A DNA stretch of 64,000 bases from Nothopassalora personata (Eukaryota > Ascomycota > Dothideomycetes > Mycosphaerellales > Mycosphaerellaceae). How positions within the stretch are numbered: position 1 is the first letter of the stretch; the number at the start of each line of letters is the position of its first letter. The DNA is taken from NCBI GenBank assembly GCA_033816765.1, contig CM066289.1:1240001-1304000 (forward strand), given 5' to 3'. The notes under the pieces were generated by a model. The model made no database searches, was not told the DNA's origin, and was given only the letters and a program-made list of their open reading frames with translations. Positions 52,378 through 63,384 of this stretch are shown here, one piece after another. Position numbers and translations under genes: made by a program.

Positions 52378-54120
52378 ATGGCAGATCTCGCGGACGAGAA
52401 GAATCCGGTCGAACTTGGAGCTGATGGAAGTCTGGATGTGGAGTCTGTACAAGTCACAACAGAGGTGCTTTACGACAAGAATGGCTTCGAGCTGTTCCCT
52501 CAGCCTGTTCAGGATGACAGTCTTGATCCGTTGAACTGGTCGTCCTTCCAGAAGCATGGCATACTGAGCATCGTCATGGCATTGTGAGTAGCTTTGGCGA
52601 TGTGCTTCTGACAGCGTGCGCTCCACACGGCAGGTATTGATCTTCGACCAGGTACTTCATGTTCACATGCGTCACAACGAACACAGTGCCATCATTTCCC
52701 GCATTGCAGACTCAGTTCGCTGTTTCGGTAGAGCAGATCAACTGGACAGTTGCCATACCAGCACTTGGTCTCACAGTTGGCCCACTCTTGTGGTCCTCTC
52801 CAGCTGACATCATTGGACGTCGCCCTATATTCATCGTTGGAACTATCATGGCCATTGCCGCTACGATCGGAGCTGCTCTAGCCGAGAACTACTCTGGATA
52901 CATGGCAGCTAGATTCTTCCAGGGCCTTGGTGTATCACCTGCTGCAACCGTCGGACTCGCGATAATCAACGACCTCTTCTTCGAGCACCAGCGAGGAGAG
53001 AAGATAGGGCTGTGGGTACTCGCGATCGACGTGGGCCTACTCGTGGGTCCATTGATCGGAGGCTTCATCGATCTTGTCAGCTCCGCATGGATTCAGTGGT
53101 TGACTGCGATAATGCTTGGCGCGATCCTTGTGGCTGAGATCCTCTTTCTACCGGAAACGCTGTACCCACGTAACATGATGTTGTCGAGGAGGCGGCGCAG
53201 TACTGCAGCGGCGGAGAAGATGCTTGGACTTCAAACCGAATTCAAGCGTACGAAGAGTCTGCGATATGTGAATGTGGCACCTCTACCAGGTATGAAGCAT
53301 CCCAGGTCATGGGATACTCTCATTCGATTCTGCAAGACGTTTCGATACGCCGTAGTGCCGATTGCCGTCGCTACTTACACCTTCGGATGGTATTGGTGGA
53401 TCCTGTCCGTAATCACTATGGTTCCAGTGGCATATGCGAACTACTCACCGCAAATCCAAGGGTCAGTATACTCCTTCCCTAGCGAACTTGACGACCACTG
53501 ACATCACCCCGTTCTAGCCTGCTCTTCATCGGCCTCATAGTCGGCACCGTCTTCTCAGAACTGTTCTGCTCTGGTCGCTTAAGCGATTGGCTTCTGGTCA
53601 AGGTCGCTGCGCGATATGGCACCGAGAAGACGCCGGAGATGCGTCTCTGGCTGGTGTATCCCGCTGCCCTACTTACCGCTGTCGGACTCATCGTATGGGG
53701 AGTCTCAATCGACTGCAACTACCATTGGATGGTGGGACAGGTCGCTTTTGCATTCAGTGAGTCCCCGCCATCATCATTCTTCCCACGGCCATACATGCTG
53801 AAATCTCCTATCCAGTCGGCGCCGGCATCCAAATGGCAAACACAGCCGTTTGCGCCTATGTCATCGACGCCTACCCCAGGCAGAGTATGTCTGTCATCGT
53901 CTTCTACGCAGTGCTACTCAACCTTTCAGCCTTTGTTGATCCCTTCTTCATCGCCTACTGGGTTGATGATGCTGGCTATACCTGGACCTTCGCCGCATAT
54001 GCGCTCATCACGATCTTCTTCCGCATACCGGTCTTTGCTATGCTGCACAAGTTCGGCGGGTCGATTCGAGCGCGTAGCGGTGTTCCGGGCTGGGTCAACC
54101 CGGAGTTTGACGATGCTTAA
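52378..54120 (+). CDS. MFS transporter, DHA1-like, 519 aa
   Basis: Twelve-TM major facilitator. Four exons (52378-52583, 52652-53461, 53518-53756 and 53816-54120); each junction keeps frame. The N-terminal cytoplasmic part ends in the fungal motif DPLNWSSFQKHGI. TM1 follows (SIVMALYFMFTCV), then the A-loop motif SSPADIIGRRPIFIVG, AENYSGYMAARFFQGLGVSP (TM4) and GWYWWILSVITMVP. A long central loop is followed by the second half, with FIGLIVGTVFSELFCSG, WLVYPAALLTAVGLIVWG, AFIGAGIQMANTAVCAYVID across a splice, and a short C-tail. Relatives are putative drug, siderophore or small-molecule exporters; the substrate is unknown and no biosynthetic partner is adjacent. Confidence 0.9.
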
Positions 54121-54344
54121 AGATCGAAGAGGAGTGAGCTTGGGAATGTCGAAGCTTGTAGTCCCTCTGACGTAGTCGTGGCTGACTGGCATTGGGGTTC
54201 GGTCGCTGTCATTCACTTCGCGGCACAGACTTGGTTGTTCACTAGCGAAGTCGGTGCGCACATTGAGCTTTAGCCCTTCCGCACGAGAATCTTCTGCTTA
54301 TCAACACGCATGACAGGACCTCGACCACCGTACAACACACAACA

Positions 54345-55036
54345 ATGGCGGCTTCCCACGCAAATCTTTTAGAGGCGCTGGTCTTCGCAGCCTTTGTCGC
54401 ATGGATCGCGTGGAAGTGCATACCAAAGGCGACGCAGAGTTCCGACTCGCAACAACTGCCGACTCGTGCCGCCTTCTTTGACGAGCACCTGCATCGGGTA
54501 TACGGACTCGTCGACGATGATTGTATCGTTTGTCGCGACGAGTGCGAAATGCCTGTCCGTATTGACATGTGCGGCCATGTCACATGCGAAAGCTGCGCGA
54601 GGTAAGTAAACACACTCTCATATGGACGTGCGCAAGCTGACTCGATGTGAGGGATTGGTTCGCTGCCAAGCGCGAGAACAAGCGCTGCCCGCAGTGCCAG
54701 GCTATCGTGATGGCGCCAGAGATGGGGACCGGCGAGGCTCTTGTACAACTTACCTTTGTGGTGGCTGTGTTCAACATCACTTTAGCCACCGGCTGGACGC
54801 TGCTCACAGGTCGTCTTGCCTACATTTTGGGTGCTTTGCTACTCTGCGGTGAGGTACTCTACTACCACAGCCGCGCCATGCTTGACGCTGGCGGGGACTG
54901 GTGGCGTCAAGTGTCCAATGGCCCTGATCGCGATTTCGGCGTAATGATGGTGATCACGATCGGTCCTTGGGTAGCGGTGGCGTTATTGTTCTCGATTCAA
55001 GTGTCATTTCAAGCGCAAGTGTCCGATGGATCATAG
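54345..55036 (+). CDS. RING-finger membrane protein, putative E3 ligase
   Basis: Two exons (54345-54601 and 54652-55036, 50-nt intron), 213 aa. The N-terminal hydrophobic helix LLEALVFAAFVAWIAWKCI may anchor it. A RING motif spans the splice: CIVCRDECEMPVRIDMCGHVTCESC, in pieces, with KRCPQCQ supplying the last pair. The C-terminal half has three or so hydrophobic segments (ALVQLTFVVAVFNITLA, LAYILGALLLCGEVLYY, VMMVITIGPWVAVALLF). The RING plus multi-TM layout suggests a membrane ubiquitin ligase; partner and compartment are unknown. Confidence 0.75.
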
Positions 55037-55417
55037 CGATGGCAGTACAGCAGCACCGAGTACGGTTCTCAAAGTCAATGGCAAGGCTGATCCGTGGGTC
55101 AAGGACATCTGTCAGAGGTTTCAATTGACTGAAACCAAGCCGGCGATATGGAGTGGTGGATGCAAATGGCTGGCGTGGGTGCACAATGGCCTTTGTTCTT
55201 GCATGGCGAACGGACTTTTCTTCGACCCCATTCACCTATCTGCTTTTCGGAAAAGTCACCGACACCACGACTCCTACACACGACGCACGACATCCTAACA
55301 AAGCATATGATTGAGGACCAGTGCACACATCAATACTCGACCCTCATCCCACTTTAAGTGCTCACTCTGGCACCAAGCAGAACCCACCCAGGTCGCAACC
55401 TCGAGCCAATCGTCAAC
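55037..55417. other. Intergenic region
   Basis: No recognised feature between the RING gene and the small ORF at 55418. Confidence 0.4.
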
Positions 55418-55648
55418 ATGAACTCGTCTGCCATTAAAATTATCATCGCCCTCACGCTGACTACTGCCGCACCGTTCACGCCCTGGCTGTACGACATCTT
55501 GGAACTACTCGACATCCTCGCCTTAGTGTGCATTCCCCCAGTGGTAGTGTATGAGGTCTATCGCTTCCTGCGGTTGCTGATAGGATGGATGCGCTGGATT
55601 GGAGTCATTCTGGGTGGCAACGACGGCGCAGCAGAAAGAGGAAGGTGA
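55418..55648 (+). CDS. Possible small membrane protein, 76 aa
   Basis: Unrecognised. The ATG has a fair context (GTCAACATGAAC). The frame encodes two hydrophobic stretches (IKIIIALTLTTAAPF and LDILALVCIPPVVVYEVY) joined by a short loop and followed by FLRLLIGWMRWIGVILGG. Its composition is like a two- or three-helix membrane peptide. It is close to and on the same strand as the RING membrane gene and shares a similar N-terminal style, but no homology is shown. It could be spurious. Confidence 0.35.
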   Translation: MNSSAIKIIIALTLTTAAPFTPWLYDILELLDILALVCIPPVVVYEVYRFLRLLIGWMRWIGVILGGNDGAAERGR

Positions 55649-56065
55649 CCGTGGCGTGCCAGCCTGGGGGACTTCGAGCTTGAGGTACGATCCTCTGCTT
55701 AGGGCTGTGGAAAGGGACTTGTAGCGCCAGGAGCGACAGCGAGCAATGGATATAATGGTCTCCACCGTGTTAATGTTCATACATCGAAGACGAAAGGTCA
55801 TATTACCTACACATGCACATTCCATCTCGTCGTCCTCGTGTCATATCAATTGATATTGTACCTCCATCATGTAAGCTGTAATACCCTACCACCATGACCA
55901 CTCTAAACGCCCTCATCAATACAACTGCCTATAAAAACTATCATCCCGCCTTCCTCCCACGTCTAGCCTCTCCTTCGTCGACGTGACTTGTTCTTGCACA
56001 TCGATCCCTACGCAAAAGCGAAAGAATCATCGTCAGATTCAAGACTCAGGACCGCGTTCAGATAG
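55649..56065. other. Convergent intergenic region
   Basis: Between the small ORF and the convergent gene ending at 56066; nothing recognised. Confidence 0.4.
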
Positions 56066-56561
56066 TCACTCCATCACACCTCTCTTCCGCGTCTGTCCCG
56101 ACCCTTCCGGAGCAGGACCCGGAATTCCTCGAAAAGTCTTATTGAACCAGCCACTGACGGGGCCTCCCTGCCCGAGAGCTTCCATCTGGCTGGATCGACG
56201 CTCGGCGTAGTCTTCGCTGCCGCGTTTGTGTTGGGTTAGGGTACTGAAGAGACCTGTGGAAGCCGCGGAGGACTGTGGAGGATCGTGTTAGTGGTAGTGG
56301 GGGGAAGCTAGAAAGGGTTGGGAGTGAGGGCCTTACTCTACGCCTTGCGGATGGGCTGGGGGAGGAGGGAGAAGCTGGGTCGTTGCTTAATGGGTTGCTG
56401 ACGAGGGATTTGTCGCTCTGACTACTGGTGGATGCTCTGCGGACTGCTTCGACTACGCCGGTGCCTCCGCTGCCTGACATTCTCCTGGCTGGCTCGTGAA
56501 CTTCTTTTCCTCGTTGGAACATGCCGCGGCGGTCTTGCCATTGTGATGTTGGGCTAGACAT
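56066..56561 (-). CDS. Small conserved-looking fungal protein, 143 aa
   Basis: Two exons on the minus strand (56337-56561 and 56066-56272, 64-nt intron with GTAAGG donor). It starts MSSPTSQWQDRRGMFQRGKE, continues EPARRMSGSGGTGVVEAVRR and a Ser-rich stretch. After splicing come GLFSTLTQHKRGSEDYAERR and GPVSGWFNKTFRGIPGPAPE with a basic end. The Gly-Trp-Phe-Asn-Lys-Thr-Phe-Arg-Gly motif and the MSG...VVEAVRRAS block look like conserved short motifs of small ascomycete proteins, but I cannot name a family. Without the intron the frame runs on into unrelated sequence (stop at 56139). Confidence 0.65.
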
Positions 56562-57094
56562 GATGTTTCTGTCAGTTTGGGGGGGGGGGAACGATGATGG
56601 TGGGACGTAGTTTGAGAAGCAGCGGACAAGCTCTTCTTCTTTATTGTTGTCAGAGAAGCAACGCACATGATTGTCATGCCACGCACATGATTGTCATGCC
56701 ACGCACATCATGCCTGCCAGACAATGCGGGGTAAGCTGGACGATCGTGCAGCGTGATCGCGTGCCCATCGCGTTTCGATTTCTGCTGCTGCATTCCGCTA
56801 ACATGATTCCAGGGTATTGAGCTCGTGAGACGTTTGAGGTGTATTCCGGAGCCCTACCCAGAAAATCTGTATTTCGTTGGAAGCTGCCCAATAGTTGCTA
56901 GCGATGTGTTGTTTTTGGGCCAATAGCTCGGAAACCCTCAAATGTTAGCCATTGGTGAGCGCCAATGAGCATCCGAGGTGTTGACCTCAGCTCCTGAGAG
57001 GGGCAATAGAGGAGGTATGTTGGCGCGAACACATTTTATAAGACATTCACAGTAAGTGTTGAGCATCAATCACCCAGCATTCATTCTTGCCACC
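56562..57094. other. Divergent intergenic region with short tandem repeat
   Basis: Upstream of two divergent genes. It holds a G run of about nine bases near 56580 and a 20-bp tandem repeat. Otherwise nothing recognised. Confidence 0.45.
56661..56710. repeat. 20-bp tandem repeat
   Basis: Two perfect copies of ACGCACATGATTGTCATGCC (56661-56680 and 56681-56700) followed by a partial third. Each unit contains an imperfect ATGATTGTCAT dyad. Confidence 0.92.
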
Positions 57095-57981
57095 ATGTCA
57101 TCCAATCTTCGTACCGCTCCAGTAGCTCCAGGCATTGCATTCATCACCGGTGGAGCGAGAGGCTTGGGCAACGCCATCGGCGTCTCGTTCGCAAAAGAGG
57201 GCTCCCGAGGCGTGGCACTCGTTGACATCTTCGCAGAAGACAGCGAGACCTTCCAGAAAGGCAAAAAAGCTGTCGAAGAGTTCGGCACCAAGTGCATTAC
57301 CATCCGCGCCGACGTGACCAAGGAGGAAGATGTAGAGAGAGCCATCGCCAGAACCGTCGAAGAGTTCGGACGCATCGACTACGCCGCGAACTTTGCTGGA
57401 ATTGTCGGTCCTCTGGGGATGTCCTGGGACGTGTCGGTGGAGGACTGGAAGAAGGTCATTGATGTCAATCTCGTCGGCGTCTGGGTTTGCGTGAAGCACG
57501 AGCTGAAGCAGATGCTTAAGCAGAGCTCCATCGAAGGAATCGAAGAAGGCCGTGTCCCGCAACTCGGCTCAATCGTCAACGCAGCTTCCGTCAACTCCAT
57601 CCAAGCAGGCGCCGGAACAAGCGGCTACACAGGTGCGAAGCATGGCGTTGTCGGTATCACGAAAGCCGCGGCGCTCGAAGGTCGTGGCCACGGCATCCGT
57701 GTCAACGCAGTGTCGCCAGGCTTTTTGACGACGGACTTGTTGAAGTCGAACTTCGAGGATGGCTCTTTACCCCCGGAGACTTGGAAAGTCTATGAAGCGC
57801 GCCAGGGACGTATCGCTAGTTTCAACGAAGTCGGAGATGCGGTGGTACTGCTGAGCACGCCGAGGATGTCCTTGGTGAATGGCGTGAATCTGCCGATTGA
57901 TGGGTAAGTCTCGCCGGCCCGTGGTTTGATGCTGTGCTGATGCGTGACAGTGGCTTTACTATCAACGAGAACACGATGTGA
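57095..57981 (+). CDS. Short-chain dehydrogenase/reductase
   Basis: Classical SDR, NAD(P)-dependent. Two exons (57095-57903 and 57951-57981, 47-nt intron), 279 aa. The cofactor loop is TGGARGLGNAIG. An Asp at the end of beta-2 (ALVDIF) suggests NAD preference. IRADVTKEEDVE, NFAGIVGP (the NNAG-type motif), the catalytic Ser in IVNAASVNSIQ and YTGAKHG (YxxxK) follow, then VNAVSPGFLTT. The splice adds the conserved C-terminus DGGFTINENTM. The start is chosen at the ATG with CACC context; an upstream in-frame ATG at 57056 would add 13 residues. The substrate is unknown. Confidence 0.9.
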
Positions 57982-58247
57982 GCTTGATGACATTCAGTGT
58001 ACGCACGAGGGCGACTACGAGGAGATAGTCGCTTTTCCAGCGATCGTCACATATGTCCTCTGCACATGCTACGCTACAGTCCCCATTCTGATAAGTGAAG
58101 GCATATCCGCCAGGGATGTGCCGTCACCCATCCCATCTCAGGCCACCAAGAAGTACATTATAGAAGTCCTCACATAAGACATTGGCAATGGGCACAGACA
58201 GGACCTTGCAATATGCACAGTGAGGTTCGTCAATACAGCCAGATTGT

Positions 58248-61200
58248 TCATTCGCCATCTTTCTGCACAGGAATTCCACTTCTGCTCGCCGCTCTTCGCT
58301 GCCAGAACCAGCCGCCGCCGGCTGCGGGCGCAGTCTCTGACGCCTTCGGCAGCACGATGTTGGGCTGACCTTTCTCTTCTACAGGAGTGGCAGCGGCGCT
58401 GCTACCACTGCTCCCGAAGCCGTGAGGTGCGTCGAGTGCCGGCGTTGGCGGTAGACTGAACAGCGTCGTGCCGGTAGGCGCAAGTTGTGACAGCCGCAAC
58501 ACTTCTGCCTCGCTCTTCGCGGCCTGGGCTGCTTCTGCTGCCTTGACGGCCTCTGCTTTCGCGACCTCCATCTCGGCTTGTAGTTCCTTCAATGCCTCGT
58601 CCTGCTTTCGCTTACCAACTGAGAGTGCCTTCTTCAGCTCATCGACTTCTTGGCGAGCTTGGGCCTCCGCTGTCTTTGCATTGACGAGCTCCAGCAGCAA
58701 TGCATCTTCTGGCACTGGCTCGTGTTGTGTCGTTGCAAGTACTTCTTTGGTAGCCAAGCTGGTCGTTCTGCGTGCGAAACCTGATCGGGGTACAGAGAGT
58801 GGATGCTGTGCTGTAGGCGTATTCGCTGTTGCCGGCTCAGAGGCGCCTGGCGAGGCAGATGTCGGCGAAGGCTCTTCTGATGGGCCACTGTCTTTGCGAA
58901 TCGTCGGCGGAGTCACTTCGATCTGCATTGACATCGTGTTGCGCGAGTTTGATCGCAAGCTGTGAATGGATGAGCTGCTATCCCTCCGACCTAGCTTCAG
59001 CTCGCGAAGCCCTGACGATGAGCCAGCTGTAAGGCTCGTTACGCTGCTCTGGCTCGACTTCGCATCTGTGTCGTTCCTGCCCGATGGAGGAAGCTCATTC
59101 AAGCTTTCAGCACGTTGCAGCCTCTCTTTTCGCTCAATGGAGCGAGCTTGAGCCTTGAACTCGCCGAGCTGGTGCTCGAGCTTTTGGCGTTTCTTGAATT
59201 CTTCGGCCACTCTCGACCTGAGCTCCGTGACTTCCAGTTGGAGGTCTTCGCTTTCACTCTGGAAAGTGTTTACAGACGCCTCAGCTGCTTCTAGACGACT
59301 CGTCAAATCCTTCGAATGGTTGACTGCAGCTTCCAGCTGCTCTCTAGTTCGCGCAAGAGTACTTCGCAGTTGTGCTTTCGTTTCCAGGCTGGCCGAGAAT
59401 CTGGTATTGTTTGAAAGCCGATCCTGTGCCTTGTCAAGGAGTTGTTCCATCTCGCTCTTTGGTTGCTGCTTCTCAATCTCAGTTCCAACGTCAGTCCGGC
59501 TGCCGACACTCAAGGGTCGTCCCTTAAATGGCATCTCTACCTCCATTTTCTTCTGCGGCGGCGGCATGGTCCTCCTGCGATCGTCCTTGTCAGTTTTGCG
59601 GAGATTGCTGACCAATTGACGCATTACGCGTTGGTCTTCACTTCTCTCTTCACGCTCTCGCTGTAACATAGCTGCCAGTTGAGCATGCTCTCGCTGCATT
59701 TCTCCGATAGCAATAAGCAGGTCCTCCACCTGGGCGTGCAGCTCCATCGTCTCCCTGCTGTGTGAGATGGAACCAGGTGCTATGGACTCTGCCTTGGATC
59801 TTGTACTCATAGAGTCAGCCATGCTTTCACGAACGACGCCGTTGGCATCTGCGATTGGTGTGTCGAGTTCTGTCGCTGCAGTTGACGCCACGCTGATGGC
59901 ACTTGAGCCCGCTGTCGATGTGCTATCTTCGCTACTGTGGGTGTCGTTGGCCATGCCAATACTCTGCTTGCTGGGACTTCTCCGCAGGAAGCTGGGAGGC
60001 CGACCAAAGATGCTGTACCCGCCAGATGGGGCGTCCTTCTCAGCTGACGGAGGTGAAAGGGTCGAGACGCTGGGGCTTGTCGAGTGCGTCGGTGCTGTGC
60101 TCGCCTTGCTAGGCGTTGCTCCATGTCCCGGTGCCCACATCCGGCCTAAGAAGCGTGAGGCGGCCGACTGGACGTCCGGTAGAAAGCCAGCGCTTTGTCC
60201 CACGGTCTCTGAGGACTGTTTCCCAAACTCTTTCTCCAGCTCTACGAGGCGTGTGTGCGTTACGATATCGCCAAGAGATGTAAAGTCGTCAACCAGCATG
60301 TCTGCGTCGCCGCCATAACAATCCCACATCACACGCCCAAGAAGTAGCTGCATCACTTCTTCGAATTCGGTTGTAGCAAGCATTTTCTCTTCATGTCTCC
60401 TCATCAAGGCAAGTGCGACCCGCATCACCGTCTCGTTCGCACCTTCGGCAAAGATGACATCGTATATGCGGAACAGCATGTCAAGTGGGCATGTCACGGC
60501 GAAGCAGGACAGGAACCATTGCGACAGATATGCTGGCTCGATGCCGAGTTCACCCAGATGCTCGTGTAGTTTGCTGTGATGCTGCTTGAGCAGTGAGGAG
60601 AATTGGTAGATTCGCATGTGGAGACCGGATAGCGAGGGGAGGAACGAAAGTCGGAGCGAGTAATGATCCATCAGCCTAGGGAGAAGTCAGTGATATTGAA
60701 GCAGAATCCTCCGAGTCGCACAATTACCTGGTCAGCACGCAGAAAGCATCACGCTCTGGCATGTTCATCAGCAGTGGGCCAACCAAGAAGCCCAGTCCTT
60801 GACAGTAGCCAATGTCCTTGTCTTGCAGCGAGAAGCACTTCAAGACTCGTCCCAGCATCTGCTGCCCTTCGCCATCTGCCTCTCGAAACAGCTCCACCCC
60901 AGGGAAAGAGCGACCGACATCTTTATTGATGATACCTTCATACGGGCTCTTCTCGTGCACAAGACGATCGAAGGCATCTTCGAGGTCTCTGTCACGCGCG
61001 CCTGCTAGGGCCGTCCATACGACTCCGCGCAGTGGCGGTGGCACACCGGCTCGAATCTTGGTGGTCGTCAACGTCGGTAGGCGGGCAGCCGTACTCGGAT
61101 AGTCTTGAACCAGTGCAACCCAGAATTCTAGCTCCGTCATGGGCGGAGCTTCCTCTGGAAAGCCAGTATCAGACGCCAAGCTAAATCGGATGGATGGAGT

Positions 61201-62319
61201 CGTGGAATCCCTGCCAGAGACGAGCTTCTTGAGATGAGCCATGCTTGGCGGTCGACTTGCGGCACGAGCACGTTTGGACTTGCCGCTCTTGATCGACGCA
61301 GCCATTGCTCCCGCCTCAATCTTTGCGTTCTCCTGCTCCAGTCTGGCCAGCAAGAAAGCAGTGGATTCATCGTTTGCGTCCTCCTCGAGGTCCTTGTCAG
61401 CCTTCTCCTGCTTTTCCGTCTTCTCCAACGCCTGCCAGTCCACCTGGACATCATCATCTGATGAGGAGCCCTCTGACGTGCGTTGTGATGTTTCACTTGT
61501 GCTGCCAGTCCTCGAGGCGTGCACCGATTGTCCCGGCTCCCGCATATCGATCGTGTCTATCGAAGCATTGGTCGGCTTCCGGTCGTGGTTGGTCTCGCCG
61601 ACATCGAAATTGCTGCTGTCTCTTGTCCAAAAGTCCCTGTGGTCCCCTTCCACTCCCGTGGCAGACATGGGCTCCATACTCTCATATGACGTATCAAACA
61701 GCGTGCTCGACCTCTCCGGCGGAGCGAATTTGTTCTGCAGGATGTCCAGGCTGGAAACCTTGCGTAGGTGCCGCCGGACACCGCTCACCCGTGGGGTTGC
61801 CAGGACGTCTTCCACCTCTTTACTTGATAGGTGATCGTAGTCCAAGCTGCTCTCAGACAGAGCAATCGAGCTCATCGAATCACGGTAGGGGTCGTGTAGG
61901 TCCTGCAACTCTTCATGGAGTGTTTTTGGCGTTGAGAGATCGGTCGGCGTATATGGCTGTGGTGAAGTTGAGAGTCGTTCTGCAGGCTCGTCGTGTGCAG
62001 TGGTTGAAGCAATGTCGATGGTCGGTCGTGGCTGGGTGGGTGTTTCTTGTGTCGGTGTTGAGATGTCTTCGTTGGTGGGAGTGTCTGCACGGGTCGTCTC
62101 CGCGATATGCAGCGTCGGTGGATTCTCCTTGGGCGTTGCATCATGTGCTGACTGTTCGTCTTCATGCACGATAGGAGTCTGGGGCGCGTCCTCCTGCTGG
62201 GCAATCGCCATGTCGGCCAACGTCTGGTCTACCACGGCTGCAAAAGGGTCTGAGCCAACAGGCCCCTGGAATAATGGGTATCGTATCGAAATACCTCCTC
62301 CTACGACCATCACATGCAC
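58248..62319 (-). CDS. TBC-domain Rab GTPase-activating protein, Gyp5-like
   Basis: Two exons on the minus strand (60728-62319 and 58248-60675, 52-nt intron), about 1339 aa. A ~380-residue disordered N-terminus is followed by a TBC domain: AGVPPPLRGVVWTALAG, INKDVGRSFPGVELF (IxxDxxR arginine finger), DIGYCQGLGFLVGPLL (YxQ glutamine finger), then FCVLTRLMDHYSLR across the splice and WFLSCFAVTCPLDMLFRIYD. A linker and long coiled coils follow (about residues 830-1050 and 1220-1290). Gyp5/Gyl1-type proteins act on Ypt1/Sec4 in exocytosis; the assignment to that subgroup is from the TBC plus C-terminal coiled-coil layout. The start is uncertain: in-frame ATGs at 62310 and 62211 are alternatives. 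Confidence 0.88.
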
Positions 62320-63025
62320 ACCGTCTCTCCCTCAGTTCGATGCAAAGGAATAAATACAAGTACAGCATTAACGGGCGTGCGGGTCGGGTTTGCGCGCGGT
62401 CGAAAGAGTGAAGACCGGACACAGAGCCGAGATGCAGTTGCCTGCACTTCTTCATGAAACGGCGAAGAAATCGCGAGCACCCGCCGCCGGGATAACGACG
62501 CACGACCCCTGGGAAGTTTATAACGCGACTAAGGCACGCTTGCGGGAGAGGGAAATCCACACCACCAACACACCACCAACACACCACCAACCACACGCGT
62601 CACAAGCTGACCAGCGTGTGTGCAAGTACCGTGGCCCCACAGACAGTCACAAGTGATACGAAAGATGCAATGCAACATGACGTACCGCGTATCACGAACG
62701 TTGAAATGCGCCGTGCTCTTCAGGAACACCCGAAGCATCACGACAGTATCGCTCCATCAGGCTAAATGCATACAATTCTCAAGAGCCCCGCCTGTACAAC
62801 GTCACGGGCCAAGACCAAGGTAAAGTATCGTGTTCTCTCGCTATATGTCTTCATGCTCCCTCAAGTTCCGACGGAAGGCCATTCTGCCAAGACCGATCAC
62901 AGCAAAAATGAGGCTTCACCACTTCAAATAGCATCGCCTTGGCGTCGAAGCTGGCACAGAATACGGCACAGCGGGAGCCACTCCAGTCTCCGCCGAAGGC
63001 TCCTACCTCGTCCAGTCCGCCAACG
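62320..63025. other. Intergenic region upstream of the RabGAP gene
   Basis: About 700 bp without a recognised gene. It includes an 11-bp tandem repeat and probably the RabGAP promoter. The part next to 63026 may contain further decayed sequence of the relic there. Confidence 0.45.
62559..62591. repeat. 11-bp tandem repeat
   Basis: Three perfect copies of ACACCACCAAC in the presumed promoter or leader region of the RabGAP gene. Confidence 0.92.
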
Positions 63026-63384
63026 GGGAAATTCCAATACATCCACGCCGATCAGCTGGAAGTATCACCAGACGGCAAGATCTTCTACTTCTCACCAGCC
63101 AACGGCGGACTCTGGAGGTTGGCGACTAAGTGGCAGGAACAGGCGTTCTACAACGCCAGAGGATCATCTCTGTGGCAACGAATGGGACGAAGTCGCTCCT
63201 GGCGCAGGATCCGAGGTTGTTGTGGATTGATGCGATGTGGATTGAGGGGACAAATTATGGATGCCGGCTGCGCAGCTGAATCGTGGAACGCCGTTTGGAA
63301 ATGGGCACGTGAATATCACGAAGCCGCTGAATGTCTATACGATTGATGTTGGGCTGGGGCCGTTGGTCATAGATCATGCGTAGG
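63026..63384 (+). pseudogene. Relic of a secreted beta-propeller (major royal jelly/yellow-like) protein
   Basis: Fragments in order but in different frames: GKFQYIHADQLEVSPDGKIF and YFSPANGGLWRL, then (frame change near 63155) QRIISVATNGTKSLLAQDP with RLLWIDAMWIEG. After another one-base shift come LWMPAAQLNRGTPFGNGHV and VYTIDVGLGPLVIDHA-stop. This is the C-terminal portion of fungal yellow/MRJP-like or SMP-30-like six-bladed propeller proteins. About one blade is missing between the first two fragments, and the N-terminal half with its signal peptide is absent. The family call rests on the DQLEVSPDGK, LLWIDAMWI and VGLGPLVIDHA strings. Confidence 0.72.
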
